From Dysgonamonadaceae bacterium (GTDB lineage: Bacteria > Bacteroidota > Bacteroidia > Bacteroidales > Azobacteroidaceae), in the NCBI GenBank assembly GCA_031260235.1, contig JAIRKG010000127.1, positions 1 to 7,536 of the forward strand: DNA of 7,536 nucleotides, in the 5' to 3' direction. Below the pieces are notes generated by a model that saw only the letters and a list, made by a program, of their open reading frames with translations, searched no databases and was not told the origin of the DNA. The stretch's first letter is position 1; each line of letters starts with the position of its first letter. This document shows, in pieces, positions 7,295 through 7,536 of this stretch. The translations under genes were made by a program, and so were the position numbers.

Positions 7295-7307
7295 ATTAAA
7301 AATTAAT
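7295..7307. repeat. Short AT palindrome
   Basis: ATTAAAAATTAAT is a perfect 5-bp inverted repeat around an AAA centre. It lies in the otherwise featureless stretch between the first partial repeat copy and the GC-rich cluster. It has no T-run and no adjacent gene, so I assign no function. Confidence 0.3.
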
Positions 7308-7311
7308 CCCG

Positions 7312-7349
7312 CGAGGGACATCCCCGCAACGCCCCCCTGCGCTCCCTCG
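7312..7349. repeat. Inverted repeat preceding the full repeat copies
   Basis: CGAGGGA at 7312-7318 is the exact reverse complement of TCCCTCG at 7343-7349. The left arm continues the GCGAGGG wording seen in the unit at 7366-7399. The right arm runs straight into CGTCATTGC at 7348-7356, a left-end scrap of the same family. The segment is probably a rearranged or degraded unit rather than an independent element. Confidence 0.4.
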
Positions 7350-7365
7350 TCATTGCCACCCACCC

Positions 7366-7399
7366 CGTCATTGCGAGGGCAAAGCCCGAAGCAATCCAG
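7366..7399 (+). repeat. Palindromic repeat, full copy, forward orientation
   Basis: This 34-base unit runs from CGTCATTGCGAG to GCAATCCAG. It has an outer stem ATTGC (7370-7374) pairing with GCAAT (7391-7395). Its inner hairpin is GGGC (7377-7380), loop AAA, GCCC (7384-7387). It shares both ends with the other copies, while the inner stem sequence is its own. The family resembles small dispersed palindromic repeats (REP/MITE-like) seen in many bacterial genomes. Confidence 0.8.
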
Positions 7400-7415
7400 C
7401 AAACAGAACTGTGCA

Positions 7416-7451
7416 CGTCATTGCGAGCCGCGTAGCGGCGCGGCAATCCAG
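7416..7451 (+). repeat. Palindromic repeat, full copy, forward orientation
   Basis: This 36-base unit has the same ends as the copy at 7366-7399. The outer stem is ATTGC (7420-7424) with GCAAT (7443-7447). The inner hairpin is GCCGC (7427-7431), loop GTA, GCGGC (7435-7439): five perfect pairs of a sequence different from the neighbouring copy. It begins 50 bases after the start of the previous copy. Confidence 0.8.
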
Positions 7452-7465
7452 AAAAACCCCCCGCT

Positions 7466-7517
7466 GCGTCATTGTAATTCCTGGATTGCTTCACTGCTGC
7501 GCAGTTCGCAATGACGC
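7466..7517. repeat. Composite inverted repeat enclosing a reverse-oriented copy
   Basis: GCGTCATTG at 7466-7474 is the exact reverse complement of CAATGACGC at 7509-7517, giving a 9-bp inverted repeat. The left arm is a truncated forward unit end, cut after CGTCATTG and followed by TAATTC. The right arm is the outer end of the reverse copy at 7481-7516. This looks like one unit inserted into, or recombined with, another. Confidence 0.6.
7481..7516 (-). repeat. Palindromic repeat, full copy, reverse orientation
   Basis: On the minus strand this 36-base unit begins CGTCATTGCGA and ends GCAATCCAG, like the forward copies. The outer stem is ATTGC (7485-7489) with GCAAT (7508-7512). The inner hairpin is ACTGC (7493-7497), loop TGC, GCAGT (7501-7505). 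This is a third distinct but perfectly paired inner stem. Confidence 0.8.
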
Positions 7518-7523
7518 TTTTTC

Positions 7524-7536
7524 CTGGATTGCTTCG
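7524..7536 (-). repeat. Palindromic repeat copy cut by the window edge, reverse orientation
   Basis: CTGGATTGCTTCG is identical to the first 12 bases of the reverse copy at 7481 and is then truncated by the end of the window. The cluster therefore continues beyond the window. Confidence 0.65.

Noticed and set aside
7196..7494. Two minus-strand open frames across the repeat cluster
   Set aside because: Both are composed mostly of repeat sequence, lack plausible starts or domains, and overlap each other and the plus-strand frame.
7113..7514. A 133-codon plus-strand open frame running from the nuclease-like fragment through the repeats
   Set aside because: Its second half is the palindromic repeats read as protein (RHCEPRSGAAIQ-type wording), a common artefact. 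Only the short DUF1016-like part looks protein-derived.
7366..7536. CRISPR array
   Set aside because: Copies occur in both orientations, vary in their centre, and are separated by only 15-16 bases in the forward pair; there are no cas genes in the window. They are palindromic dispersed repeats.

Overview
The window looks like a chromosomal segment from a member of the Bacteroidota, most likely Bacteroidales. The evidence is a TonB-dependent receptor with the N-terminal carboxypeptidase-regulatory-like fold typical of that phylum, a small protein that is almost entirely a type IX secretion (Por) C-terminal sorting-domain fold, the absence of Shine-Dalgarno motifs before the starts, and TAnnTTTG-type -7 promoter boxes. 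No tRNA, rRNA, CRISPR array, intact insertion sequence or phage gene is visible.

Layout. Positions 1-89 hold the probable last 28 codons of an unrecognised upstream gene. A plus-strand orphan outer-membrane TonB-dependent receptor fills 108-2513. It converges with a minus-strand block, and only two bases separate the two stop codons. The minus-strand block reads in transcription order: a 106-residue exported protein resembling a lone T9SS sorting domain (7015-6695), a long-chain acyl-CoA synthetase (6688-4874, starting 6 bases after the preceding stop), and a full-length bifunctional (p)ppGpp synthetase/hydrolase of the Rel/SpoT family (4777-2516, after a 96-base spacer with a 13-bp tandem direct repeat). 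A candidate promoter lies just upstream of the small gene. The spacing of the first two genes implies co-transcription; inclusion of rel in that transcript is possible but not shown.

The last 520 bases (7016-7536) carry no intact gene. They hold the candidate promoter, a short decayed fragment resembling the N-terminal domain of DUF1016/YhcG-type nucleases, and a GC-rich cluster of small palindromic repeats with CGTCATTGCGA at one end and GCAATCCAG at the other. Copies occur in both orientations. Their inner stems differ in sequence but each is perfectly self-complementary, so the folded shape seems to be what is conserved.

Functionally the window is mainly housekeeping: nutrient import across the outer membrane, fatty-acid activation and the stringent response. 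The parts most worth a second look are the lone sorting-domain protein in front of the acyl-CoA synthetase, the possible link between fatty-acid activation and the ppGpp enzyme, and the covarying hairpin repeat cluster beside a nuclease remnant. I see no clearly new multi-gene system.
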